The position numbers and the translations under genes were made by a program. 64,000 bases of DNA from assembly GCA_036435485.1 (NCBI GenBank), contig CM071595.1, positions 102,850,580 to 102,914,579 on the forward strand, written 5' to 3'. The notes below the pieces were generated by a model. That model was not told where the DNA came from. It ran no database searches and worked only from the letters and a program-made list of their open reading frames with translations. Shown piece by piece: positions 37,345-49,181 of the stretch. The stretch comes from Saposhnikovia divaricata. Taxonomy: Eukaryota > Streptophyta > Magnoliopsida > Apiales > Apiaceae. Positions within the stretch are counted from its first letter, which is position 1, and every line of letters begins with the position of its first letter.

Positions 37345-37362
37345 TGGCGTAGTCTGTGGGAA
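37345..37362 (+). other. Primer binding site of the Tat element
   Basis: TGGCGTAGTCTGTGGGAA lies 2 bp after the LTR. Related elements have TGGCGCCGTCTGTGGGAA, so two bases appear mutated. I do not name the tRNA with certainty. Confidence 0.7.
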
Positions 37363-37375
37363 GACAACATCAACC

Positions 37376-40300
37376 ATGGTTCAAACACGAAGAACAACAT
37401 CAACCTCGACTGAGGCCATACCCCTTAGCTCTGCTCCACCTGCCACCTCTGATCCGCTTATCACTACTGAAGAAGGACCATTACCCCCATCAACAGGGGC
37501 GATCATTCAACCTCTAGCCTCTCAACCCCCAGGGACGATTCCCCATGTTGAGGGAACTCTACACGTGGTTGTCCATCAAAACCAAGAAGCTAACCCTCTT
37601 CAGATGGTGGTTTCTCCTCTTGATAACATTGATCGTACGCTACCCCCGGGAATACAGATCCACATCACGGATCTCCCCTTGAATACCAACCCGATGTATG
37701 GGCTGCCTAATTATCCCCCTCGATAAAGGGAACCTGGACCAAGCGGTCACGCCTTACAGATCCGAGATCGAGAGTACGATGACTACTCCGGCCCCTATAC
37801 TGATGATTCGACATCTGAGGATGACGATGATGACCGCGAAGAAGCCCCAAAGAGGCGACGTGCTAGTAGAGAACCTCGAAGGAGGTCCCAAAGAATCCAT
37901 GATGGACCTCCACAAACGCCTGAGGAAAGGATTAAGGCTCATGAGGCTGAGATCCAAAGGATAAAGGATGATATTGCTAGGGAGCAAGTAAGGAAAAGTA
38001 TGATTCGACCTCCTCCAGTGACAGGAAGGATTCCTATTATAAATCTGGAGAGGCCTTCAAGGAGACAGCGAAGGGCCGATGCCCCAACTGAAAAATCGAC
38101 AAGGGTGGAGACCCTCGGAAGCAACCCCAAGGATCTGATGCCACTTGGGGATCCTGATGATCCCACACCTCCGTTTACTGAAGAGGTGATGAATGCCCGC
38201 ATCTCAAGGAAGTTCAAGATGCCGACGATTAAGGCTTATGATGGAACGGGTGACCCCGCAAACCATGTCAGGACATTCTCAAACGCACTGCTGCTGCAGC
38301 CTGCGAGTGACGCCTTAAAGTGTAGGACGTTCCCTCAAACCCTGTCGGGCATGGCTCAAAGGTGGTATAGCCGCCTACCTGCAAACTCGATTGGCTCTTT
38401 TAAGGAGTTGAGCGCTGCCTTTGTCAGCCAGTTCATTAGTGGGAGAGTTCATGAAAAAAGTTCTGCATCTCTCATGTATGTGGTACAGGGGAAGAATGAG
38501 AATTTGAGGGATTATCTCAAGCGATTCACCAAGGAGACGTTGAATATCACTGATCTGGAAAATAAGGTGGCCATGGTAGCCCTGGAACACGGAACCACTG
38601 ATCTCTTCTTTAAAAGGTCTTTGGCAAAACATCCTCCTGAAAACATGGCCGAGCTCCAACGAAGGGCCGACAAGTATATCAAGGCTGAGGACAGCATGAA
38701 GAAGGAAACCGCAGGAGGCATTGGCAAGGGTTCCAATGACTCAAAGAAACGAAAGCAAGAGCAAGAGTACAACGCTAGGGACAAGTATCCCAGGACTAGC
38801 AAGGACTCCGAGTCACCACCAAAGAAGGGTTTGGGATTGAGATTTTCTGATTATGCAAGGCTGAACGCTCCTAGGAGTCAGTTCTTGTTAGATATTGAGA
38901 TGGATAAAGACTTTCGATGGCCGAAGCCACTTAGGGGTGATCCCGCAAAGAGAAATAAGGAGCAATACTGTAGGTACCACCGTGACGTGGGGCATGATAC
39001 ATATGATTGTAGGCAGTTGAAAGATGAGATTGAGTTCTTGATCCGAAAGGGAAAGCTGAGCAGGTTCACGAAGGGTGATGATCGTGGAACCCAAAGAAGG
39101 GACTATGACAGAAGAGACAATGATAGAAGGGATAACGATCATGATCGTGATCGTAATCCACAGCCCCGAGGGCCAGTTATTAACATGATTTGGGGAGGCC
39201 CGACAGCGGCCGGTACGACTCGAAACTCTCGAAAGGCGTATGCCAGAGAAGTGATGCACATCGTGGGAGAAGCCCCAAAATGTGCTAGGACTGAAATAGC
39301 CATTGGATTTGATGATTCAGACCTCGAAGGGGTGAAGTTCCCCCATGACGACCCGTTGGTCATAGCCCCTGTGATTGGAAACTCGGAGGTGAAACGAGTC
39401 TTGATAGATAATGGAGCTTCTGTTGATATCTTGTTTCATGACGCGTTTGTGAAGATGGGGTACACCGATTCTTAATTGACCCCGACCAACATGCCAATCT
39501 ACGGATTTAATGGAGTTGAGTCCAAGGTTGAAGGAACTATTCAATTACCCATGACAATTGGACAAGAACCTAAAGAGGCTACTCAGATACTGAATTTCCT
39601 TGTGATCAAGGCATCCTCGACTTATAACGCGATCCTGGGAAGGACTGGACTTCATGCATTCAAGGCTGTTGCCTCCACATATCACATGAAGATTAAGTTT
39701 CCAACCAGGAATGGTGTTGGAGAACAAAAGGGTGATCAGAAGATGGCAAGAAGTTGTTATGTGTCCGCATTAAGAGCTGATGGAATTGGGGGGCAGGTAC
39801 TTTCGATCGAAGACATGGATGTCCGTGGTGATGATGAACACCGAGGGAAGCTAGTAGAGGACTTAATCCCCATTCCTCTGGAGCTAGGCAACCCTGAGAA
39901 AGTAACTTATATAGGAACCTCTTTGAAGGAACCCCTGAAGGGCAAGTTGATAGCATTCTTACAAGAAAATAGTGATGTGTTTGCTTGGACGACAGCTGAT
40001 ATGCCTGGGATTGATCCCCAACTCATAACTCACAGATTGAATGTCGATCCTAACCGGAAGACAATACAGCAGAAGAAGAGGAACTTTGCACCTGAAAGGC
40101 AAGAGGCCATAAATCAAGAAGTTGATAAGCTCTTAGAGGCTGGGTTTGTTAAAGAAATTTAGTTTCCCGAATGGTTGGCTAACCCTGTGATGGTAAAGAA
40201 AGCAAATGGGAAGTGGAGGATGTGTATAGACTTCACTGATTTGAATGATGCATGTCCGAAGGATTGTTTTCCCCCGCCGAGGATAGACATGTTGATAGAC

Positions 40301-42725
40301 GCCACAGCTGGACATGAGATGTTGAGCTTCATGGATGGGTTCAGCGGCTACAATCAGATTAAGATGCACAAGGATGACATCCCAAAGGTATCTTTCATAA
40401 CTGACTTTGGTATTTTCTGCTACCTTGTTATGGCTTTTGGTCTAAAGAATGCAGGAGCTACCTATCAACGGCTGGTGAATAAGATATTCGTCCATCTGAT
40501 TGGAAAAACCATGGAGGTCTATGCTGACGACATGTTAGTCAAGAGCCTGTTCAAGGCAGACCACATTAAGCACCTCAGAGAGGCATTCGAAGTGCTGAGG
40601 CACCACAAAATGATGTTGAATCCAGCCAAGTGTGCTTTTGGTGTTGGATCTGGAAAATTCTTAGGTTTGATGGTTTCAAAGAGAGGCATAGAGGCCAACC
40701 CTGACAAGATCAAGGTGATCTTAGATATGGAACCGCCGCGCTCTATAAGAGATGTGCGAAAGTTGATAGGCCGGGTAGCGGCTTTAGGAAGATTCATCTC
40801 CAAGTCTGGTGATAAATGCTTGCCTTTCTTTCAAGGATTGAAGAAGGTGAAAAATTTTGAGTGGACCCCTGAGAGCCAAGAGGCCTTTGAACAACTGAAG
40901 GAGTACATGGCTGAAGCCCCGTTGCTGGCCAAACCTAGTCCCGGAGAGACTCTTTATGAGCAAGCGTTGAGCGCCGTTCTCATTCGAGAAGAGAAAAAGG
41001 TCCAGAAACCTATCTATTATGTGAGCAAGGTGTTGCACGGGGCTGAGTTGAATTACTCTCCCATTGAGAAGTTTGCCTTGGCATTTATAACAGCCTCGAG
41101 GAAGCTACGACCGTACTTCCAGGCACATAAGATTGAAGTCCTGATGGACCAACAGTTGAGGAACATATTGCATAACCCGAAGGCTAGTGGAAGGCTAATC
41201 AAGTGGGCGATTGAACTTGGAGAATTTGACATCACGTATAAACCTCGAACAGCCATTAAGGCTCAGGCATTGGTTGACTTCGTGGTTGAATGCACCATTA
41301 ACAACCAAGAAGTCAGGGGGCAGGAGATGGTAACTACCCCTGGGAAAGAGGATAAAGATGAAGAGCTTAGGCCTGATCTGAAGGAGTATTGGGTGCTCTA
41401 TTTTGATGGAGCATCAAAAACAAAATCTAGTGGTGCAGGTGTGGTTTAACAAAGCCCCGATGGGTTCATGGTGGAGTATGCTTTGAGGTTGGACTTTCCG
41501 ACAACCAACAACGAAGCTGAGTATGAAGCCTTGATAGCCGGTTTAGGCTTGGCCAGAATCATGAGGGTCAAAAATCTCAAAGTATGTGGGGATTCAAGAC
41601 TAGTGGTATCACAAGTAAATGGTGAATTCGAGGCCAAGGATGAAACTATGGCGAAGTATTTGAAAGTTATGAAGGCAGTGATGACTCAGTTTGATGAGTG
41701 TTATGTGGAACATATTCCGAGAGAGGAGAACGTTAAGGCCGATGCCCTGCCCAAGTTTGCTTCTTCTGAGATAGAAAATTACGCGGGAAGTGTTTACTTC
41801 CAGGTCTTGAAGGCCCCGACCATCAACTCAAAATTGGTGGCACCGATTGATGTAGGAAGCTGTTGGATGGATCCTATCAAAGCTCACCTCGAAACTGGAT
41901 GGCTCCCTGACAATGCCTTGGAGGCACGAAAGCTGTCAGTGAGAGCATTGAGATATGCCTTGATTGAAGGCGTCCTTTACAAAAGGTCTTTTGTCATCCC
42001 ATACTTGAAGTGTTTGAGGCCCCAAGAGGTAAGGGAAGCTTTGGAAGAAGTTCATGAAGGTATCTGTGGGCAGCACTTGGGGGGCAGAGCCCTAGCTCAC
42101 AAAATAACTCGTTTGGGATTCTACTGGCCAGAGATGTTGGCCGATGCACAGAGCTATGTCAAGCGGTGCGATAGATGCCAAAAGCACGCTCCGATAGTAA
42201 GGCAGCCGCCGGAGATGTTAACGTCGGTTAGCTCCCCCATTCCATTCGCAATGTGGGGAATGAATATACTTGGTCCTTTCCCCGTAGCTTCAGCACAAAG
42301 GAAGTTTCTGATAGTTGCCATCGACTACTTCACTAAGTGGATTGAGGCTAAGCATTTGGCCAAAATAACCACCAAGCAAGTTTCCCAGTTCTTTTGGGAG
42401 AACATCATTTGTAGATATGGGATCCCTCGAGTCCTTGTGACGGATAATGGGACACAGTTTAACAATGAAGAATTTAAGAAGTACTGCGAGGAAAATGCCA
42501 TTGAGCTTCGTTTGACTTCAGTAGCACATCCACAAGCAAATGGACAGACAGAGGTCGCCAATCGAATCATCCTTGATGGACTGAAGAAGAGGGTCGAACG
42601 TTCTAGGAACACTTGGGTGGACGAGCTATTGCCTATACTATGGGCGTATCGTACCACCTGTAAAGTATCAACTGGAGCAACCCCGTTCTTGTTGGCTTAC
42701 GGAGCCGAGGCAGTTGTGCCCCTTG
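37376..42725 (+). pseudogene. Tat gag-pol, part 1: gag, protease, RT, two RNase H domains, integrase
   Basis: One continuous frame broken by four stops (TAA 37724, TAA 39473, TAG 40160, TAA 41447) and no frameshift. Domains: N-terminal MVQTRRTTSTSTE start; gag core about 38200-38700; a C-x2-H-x4-H-x4-C finger (CRYHRDVGHDTYDC) near 38968-39009; protease IDNGASVDIL near 39403-39432; reverse transcriptase with YADD at 40520-40531; first RNase H about 40900-41270, with an apparent small in-frame deletion; second, archaeal-type RNase H about 41390-41760 (YFDGASK, NNEAEYEAL); integrase zinc finger about 42070-42190; integrase core to 42725. The first catalytic Asp of integrase is Asn (GMNILGPF, 42263-42265; the family has Asp). 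The second Asp is kept (TDNGTQF). The frame continues at 44326 after a solo LTR. Confidence 0.92.
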
Positions 42726-44320
42726 TGTTGGAATTCGGGCATGATAACGCAACGGAATTAACGAAAATAACAATTAAAAACGAATTCCAAGTCCCGGATC
42801 CATGTATAAATTGATGATCATGGTATAAAAATTGTCAAGATCAAGATCTTACCTCTTAAAGCTTTCCAATGGATGTCAAATGGAGATCCTAGCTTGTTGA
42901 TTTGAGAGCTAAAATTATAACTCCTCCACCGGTATCCACACTTGAATGCTTGCTTGAATCGTCGAACGATTTCGCCACGGGATGAGGTACTAGCCAAAAA
43001 TAAATAATCAAGAATGTGTTCTTGACTTAGATTGATTTTCTCTATCAAATTCTCAACTGAAATTTTCAGTTCATGTGTAACCTAAATGATTTGCCAACAC
43101 TTGGCATTTATAGAAAAACAAAGCCAAATGGAGCCTTAAACAATTAGGCCATTTTATTTAAACAAATCTTATTTATTTAAATAAATTAATTAAGTCATAC
43201 TTAATTAATCAAATAAGTCAAGAAAATACATCTTCAAATTTTATCTTTAACTAATCAAGTCTCACTTAATTAATTTCATAAAATTCGAATTATTATTTAT
43301 TATTAATTTAAAAATCATAATTTAAATTATTATTAATTTAAATTCATGAAATAAATTAATATCCCTTTTAAACATTCTTTGTGTGTGACCCTGTAGGTTA
43401 TTATTTAATTGGAAACAATTTTATTCTCTAATAAAATTGTAAACAATAAGCGGCGTCTAGTAACACATTATTGCTACCCAATAAAAGAATAATTAAATCA
43501 ACGATTCAATAAACCTTTTATGACTAATGTTCCATGTAATATAATCCCTTTAAATCATGATATTAGAGATTAAACTCGAGGCATGAAATGTGTCATCCTC
43601 TTCATAATTTAATCTTCATTTTCTTGATCGATGAGTAGACTATTAATCAAATCAACTTTTGAGCATGGCCATGCATTTCATAGTCTCACTCAAACAAGAG
43701 GCCGATAATATCACTCCTTTATTAGGAGATTTAAATCCCATCTAGATCATTCATATTTCTCACATGATTCATAATATATCCGATATTCACCTTTATCATT
43801 ATCCGGATAAAGATAACTTTTGATAAATTCAAAATATATTAATTCTCATATAGAAATATAATGACTTCAGGTCTAAGGATCATTACACCATTATCACTGT
43901 GAGAATACATATGACACATTTATAAATTTATTTACCATGATGTATCTCACGGTGGGTCTGTCCAGTACCCTGTACTCGTACGGTTACCTATGTATTGCTT
44001 TTAGTATCTACATACTTATGACCAATGAGATGTGGTCATCTTGTCAATTAACATACTAGCCTTAGTGTATTATTATTGTCCTAAGTAATAATAATACTCG
44101 GCTAGGGACATTTAAGAATATGATACAATCATTATATAAGCCCATGTTCAAGTCACATACTTGCAAATACATAATTTGTATCAAGATTCTAAGGCCATTT
44201 ATTATACTTTATGTATTTCGCAGTAAATAAAGCCAATAATAAATATATATATCAAATATATAAAATCACTCAAACACAAATACAATTGATTGTATTGACT
44301 CTAGGGCACCAATACTAACA
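42726..44320 (-). mobile_element. Solo LTR (copia-like, 1595 bp) inside the Tat integrase
   Basis: The insertion begins TGTTGGAATTCGGG and ends CCAATACTAACA, so it is TG...CA, and it is flanked by the 5-bp TSD CCTTG (42721-42725 and 44321-44325). Removing it and one TSD copy rejoins the integrase frame. No internal region, primer site or coding sequence is present, so it is a solo LTR. The minus-strand start TGTTAGTATTGGTGCCCTAG suggests a copia family, and I take the minus strand as sense on that weak basis. Confidence 0.88.
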
Positions 44321-44325
44321 CCTTG

Positions 44326-44696
44326 AGATTATGCATGCATCACCTCGAGTCGAAGCATATAAACCAGAAGTTAATGAAGAGGGCATGAGACTCGCCCTTG
44401 ACCTAATTGATGAGGTTAGGGATGAAGCAAATGCCAAGAATGCAGAGCATCAGAAGAGAGCGTCTTTCTACTACAATTTAAGGGTTAAGGAGAGAGTCTT
44501 TCGACAAGGCGATTTGGTTCTAAGGAAAATAGAAGCTTCTGGAGTTGGACAGAAAGGAAAGCTAGCCCCTAACTGGGAAGGGCCGTATCGAGTCAAGAAG
44601 ACACTAGGACGGGGATCCTACAAGTTGGAGACATTAGATGGGAATGAAGTACCGCGAACTTGGCATGCTTTGAACCTGAAGATTTATTATGTGTGA
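44326..44696 (+). pseudogene. Tat gag-pol, part 2: C-terminal end of integrase
   Basis: Continuation of the polyprotein after the solo LTR. Open from 44331 for 121 codons to a stop at 44694-44696. It contains the GPY/F-type module of gypsy integrases (LAPNWEGPYRVKKTLG, then SYKLETLDG) and the family ending WHALNLKIYY. No chromodomain follows, as expected for the Tat lineage. It is cut off from the rest of pol and has no promoter of its own that I can see. Confidence 0.9.
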
Positions 44697-45096
44697 GCTA
44701 TCCTTGTACGGATTCAGCTTTCTATCTATTTATTAGGAAAAGTAGAAATAAGGTTCGATGAAACCATTCCAGGGCCTAGTGCCCCGAGTAGGACAGTATT
44801 ATTACATATGTAAGGGTTGAACCCACTTCGATTTATTAATGCAAGTTTGTCTTCCATTCTATGATTTTGATTATGTACCAAGAACCCGTTGAGTGTGAGT
44901 TTAGAAAATCAAGTACCAGAAATAATTGAACATATGAATGAGGAAAGCAAATGCATAAATAAAGTGCCCCGAAGGGCTAAGTTTTAAATTATAAACCACG
45001 AATAAAAGTTAAGTCCCGAAGGACCTTGATTTAAAACTAAAAAGACAAAGCCATATATGGCTGTGAAGGCCATGCAAGGCCCTTGATCAAAGACAT
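44697..45096 (+). other. Spacer between Tat pol and the antisense gene
   Basis: About 400 bp with no open frame worth noting. It contains short GTGCCCCGA, CCCGAAGG and AAGGCC-type motifs. It would hold the 3' end of the antisense transcript and part of the sense 3' untranslated region. Confidence 0.6.
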
Positions 45097-47191
45097 CTAC
45101 ACCTCGGAGGACTCCTCTACCACTTCTTGCTCTTCTCCCTCCTCCTCTCCGTCTCCCTCTTCTTCATCTCCCTCCTCTTCGGAGCCCTCATCGTCATCAT
45201 ATTCGGCTTCTGTTTCCATAGGTTGCACCACTCCCCTCTTCACCACGTCCCCTTCTTCATCTGAAGTCTCAGTCGAGGAGTTGGGTCTAATTGGAAGTTT
45301 TTTTCCAGGAAAAGATCGTCTCACGGTAGCCTCCCTCTCCGACATGGCCTTTTTCCCAACTGAACGGGAAGAGGTCGAACTGGAGCTAACAACATTGGCC
45401 GCCTTCCTTAAACCAGAACCAGAAGGACGACGACTATCCCCGGAGCCCAATGCGTGATCCCCGTGACTTCCGACAGCAGCAGCCCAGTTAGGGCAAGGGA
45501 AGTCTGCTGGATTCACCATCGAAGGATACTTGTGGCTGACAGCGCCAACAGCTTTGTTCCACCCGACTGACATGTTAAAGGGCCGCATCTCATTATCATG
45601 ATCATCTATAAACTTTGTAAAAGCTTCCGACCTATGGTAGGCATCAATCACCTTGTCAGCATCGAAGGATTTCTTCTTGGCAAGTGAGTGAAGTTTCTTT
45701 TGGTAAGACAGGCTACTTGCCTCAGCTCGAGCAACCTTGGAGTTTAGGTCATGAACTTTTTCTTTGAACCGTGCTTGCTCATTCAGCAGTTCCACATTGC
45801 TATCCCTATGGGCTCGGCCTTGACGGGTGGCGGATTGAAGATAAGCATTTGCCTGCAATAAAGAAATAGGTAAGGCACCTAACAAAAAATTGGGCAAACA
45901 AGAACATCGAGTGCATAATTTGGTACCTGATAAAGAGCCTGAGCTCCAAGGCGCTCAGATTCATCAATCTTATCCCCCGCAGTAACTGTCAGGAGATCAG
46001 AAGCAGTGATAGAGAGCCTGGACTAGGCCAAGGCTAAGGAAGAACTTCCCAAGATAGAGTCCTGCTCACAAATACCCCAATCCGGAGTGAATGGGACTCT
46101 AGTACCTTCAGCGGCATTCCGGGACCTCTTTCCCCTTTGGGAACATCCCTCCAAGAACGTAGGAACCTTTCGACCAGTAGGATTCAGTTGCTCTTCTGCT
46201 TTCTTTGTCATTCGTTTGGTAACATGTGGCTGATTCTCGGGATGACTGTCCAACTCCTCAGCAGCTAAAACAAAAGAAGAAAGAGATATCGGAATAAGAA
46301 CAAACATAGTTCATGATAAAGTAACGAAGGAAAATTACCCTCAGAAGAAAGAATGCTTAAGCCGGCTTCGATAAGCTTCTTCTCTGTCAGAATAGTTTTG
46401 TAATGGGTGCGACCATCATCAGCAAGCAATCTATCTCTGTTTAGCAATTCTTCATGGTTAAGATCACACACGAAGTGCGAACTATCCTCTACATATCCAA
46501 ACCTCTTAACGAAAAACTGACCCCAGTCACCGCCTTGCCATTCCAAAACAACAAACTCTCTATCCCAGAAATGATGGGAGCCAGGAAAGGAGAAAGAGTT
46601 TACTATATGAGGAAGATTACTTCGAAGTTGGAAGTTAATCCGTCCTGCCTTAGAATCAGAAGAGTTTTTCACTGAGAAGATGCTCCTAAACATTGTTGTG
46701 CTCAGAGGGATCTCCAATTCCCGGCACCTCAACATGAAAATAATGAGGAACCTCCATGAATTTTGGTATAACTGGCAAGGATTAACTTGGAGCTCCGCTA
46801 AGAACCTGATAATGAATGGATGGACGGGGAACCTCAACCCCGCTTCTAAGGTACCTTTATAAACGCAGATCCTTTCGGGATGCCAATTGCAAGTTCTATC
46901 CCTAGGGCTTGGAAGGCAAACTTTGATCACACTTGGAAAACCATACGTGCTTTCAATCATCTCTACATCCTTTCTTTTTAACTTGCAAGGACTATGAAAG
47001 GCATCTAAATCTGAACTATTGGGGAATGATTCTCCCATAGTGTTTAACAAATCTAATGTAGACTCGAATCGACGCTCAATATATTTAGGAGGCATGAGTT
47101 TTAGTTTACCTTTCATGGTTCTCGCCATGCTCCTCTTCCTGAAGGCTTCCTCCATGGAGATCTGGGGGACAGATGCATGCTTGTTGGCCAT
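45097..47191 (-). pseudogene. Antisense spliced gene of the Tat element (putative gypsy-type transposon / Transposase_28 family)
   Basis: This gene lies on the strand opposite to gag-pol, between pol and the lost 3' LTR, where Tat elements often carry an extra antisense frame. Exon 1 (47191-46339) contains the family region around GLRFPVHPFIIRFLAELQVN and QLYQNSWRF. GT-AG introns at 46338-46265 and 45926-45853 can be read directly: the first is phase 1, the second phase 0, and the frame is kept across both. Exon 2 (46264-45927) holds one in-frame TAG at 46023-46025, the only lesion I found. Exon 3 (45852-45097) is coiled-coil-like (LLNEQARFKEKVHDLNSKVA) and ends in a very acidic Glu/Asp tail. 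The function of the family is unknown; the name does not prove transposase activity. Confidence 0.8.
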
Positions 47192-47195
47192 ACTG

Positions 47196-47240
47196 AACTT
47201 GAAGCTTGAACTTGAAGCTTGAACTTGGAAGCTTGAAAAC
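47196..47240. repeat. Short tandem repeat in the antisense 5' leader
   Basis: A unit of the type GAAGCTTGAACTT is repeated about three times just upstream of the antisense start codon. Confidence 0.75.
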
Positions 47241-47310
47241 TAGAGAACTTGAAGACTTGAGAAAAGTTTGAGAAATGAAGAAGTGAAGAAAAATGAAGGA
47301 TACTCCCCTC

Positions 47311-47318
47311 CTTTTATA
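47311..47318 (-). promoter_or_regulatory. TATA box for the antisense Tat gene
   Basis: On the minus strand TATAAAAG lies about 120 bp upstream of the antisense ATG at 47191, which leaves room for a start about 30 bp downstream and a leader of about 90 bp. It is the only TATA-like sequence I noticed in this stretch. Confidence 0.6.
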
Positions 47319-47739
47319 AGAAATGGATGACCTGCTACCTCAGGTTGAAATGCAGCCCAGTTCGCGTTTACAGGTCAAGTATCGATAAAATATGAAAAAG
47401 GAGCAAAAACTATCTGTTATAGATGGAAAGAGTCGTTACAACTCATGAAATTCTGGAAAAGAAACGGAGAATTTAAGTGAATATCCGGAAAGACATTTCA
47501 CCAGAGCAATCAGTTGAGCTTTGGAAGCTAAGCGTTCTTAAGAAAGGTTAATCAAGAAATTAGTCCTAAATGCGGGATTAATGATGCTAATCGTGGTTTT
47601 AAGTAAAACCTTAAATAAAAGTCATGAATGACCAAGTTGATTAACTTTTGATGAAAGCCGATGTACGAATATTGATGTTGAAACTCGATATTGATGATCA
47701 AGGTCGATACTCAAGTTTGAGAATCAAAGTAACTGATAA

Positions 47740-48072
47740 TGATCTAGCTGACTACAACCCGGTCGACCACGGCGTGCAAGACACCCCAGCCGACCGCAAA
47801 ACAGCCGACCGAGGCATGCAAGACCTTTAGGCCGACCGAAAAATGGCCGACTGGCGAAAAGGGAAGCCCCCGGCCGACCGGCATCGATCATCAAGTCGTG
47901 GTCTCGAGTCAGCATGTTGAGGACGACCGTCGAGTCGTCGTTCCGAACCCGCCGACTGACTCCTGGCCGACCGGCTCACCGGGGAAGGCCCGGCCAACCG
48001 ACGTCGATCGTCACGTCGAGGTTTTTGCTTCCAAAAAAAAAAAAAATTTCGGCCGACCGGGTAATAAATTTC
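47740..48072. repeat. GC-rich GCCGACC repeat region of the Tat element
   Basis: About ten degenerate copies of GGCCGACCG or GCCGACTGG, irregularly spaced, make a GC-rich island in an AT-rich window. Tat-lineage elements often have a variable tandem-repeat region before the 3' LTR, which this probably is. The small open frames across it show no family features. Confidence 0.65.
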
Positions 48073-48084
48073 GGCCAGTTTTCG

Positions 48085-49150
48085 AAATATAATTTTTATT
48101 TTGAGCCGAATTTTAGAGTACCGTTTTAATTATCCAGCCAGGAGAAAATAAGCTGATTAAGGGGTCATCATTTTTTTTATTTTTCTGAAAATAGCACTAA
48201 CCTTGTAATTATTATGCCATTTACAATTGTTCCCCATTATTTATTTCTTTTTAATTAATAAAATACCACACTAAAATTATCATCATTATTCAGCATTATT
48301 GTGGGTTACAATTTTATTCTATAAAAAGTACAGGTTCAGCTTGGCTAAAAATCATAACAGTCTCTTTCATATTCTTTTCCAAACAAACTCGAGTCATACT
48401 ATCTATACAAAACCACAGATTTTTTTTCCCCATCCTTTTCTCTGCCAAAACCGAAACATAGACACAGGTAGTTATATTTTCTGTCCAACTTCTTCTTCCC
48501 GATTCATTTTTGTTTCCATTATTTTTCCTGCAAGACACCATTCTCTTGACTCTTTTTTAACACAAAAAAATTCGAACCATATATTCACAAATAAAGTACA
48601 ACCCACAAGTAGTTTATTTTTCTTTTAATTGTTTGGTTTTGATTTCGTTTTTCTCTCTTGAATTTGGGGTGTGTGAGCTTGATTATACTTAGATATTAAG
48701 ATAGTTTGCGAAGCAATTGTTGGCTATGTTGTTATACGGATTGATGGGTTGTTTGTTGTTGTCGATGGTAGTGTTGAATTGTCGTTGTTGTTGGTGGAGA
48801 GAGGGAGAGATTTAGAGAGGAGGTTTGTGGTGGTGTCGGTTGTTAGTAGTGTTGCCGCGTGGTTGTAATTGGAAAACAAGGAGAGAGTGTGGTTGTGTTG
48901 ATGGGTGTTGTTGTGGTTGTGCCAAATGGAGGCAGTGGCGTGAGAGATGATAACAGAGGAGGAAGAAGAATTGGGGAGTACAGTGAGAGGTGCGAGAGGG
49001 CAGAGTAGAGATTTAGGGATTGATGGTGGTGGTGGAAGAAAGATGAGAGGAGAGATTAAGAGGAAGAGAGACGGAACAGTTGAGAGAGAGTCGAGAGAGA
49101 GAGATGGAGAACAAAGAGATTGAGGAGAAGAGAGATTCGGGAGAGAGAGA

Positions 49151-49181
<31 letters not shown>

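Larger units (their letters stand above)
36827..48080 (+). mobile_element. Tat-lineage Ty3/gypsy element, 3'-truncated and decayed
   Basis: Parts in order: a 5' LTR, a primer binding site of Tat type, a gag-pol frame with two RNase H domains (the extra one being the Tat-lineage hallmark), an integrase interrupted by a solo LTR, an antisense spliced gene, and a GC-rich repeat. No second copy of the 36827-37342 LTR occurs downstream. Instead the element stops near 48080 against a truncated family B LTR, so a deletion has removed the 3' LTR. The element is dead: four stops, a missing integrase Asp and the insertion. Confidence 0.85.

Noticed and set aside
45083..45457. Ser-rich plus-strand frame MIKDIYTSEDSSTTSCSSPS
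   Set aside because: It is the reverse-strand shadow of the acidic tail (Glu/Asp codons) of the antisense Tat gene.
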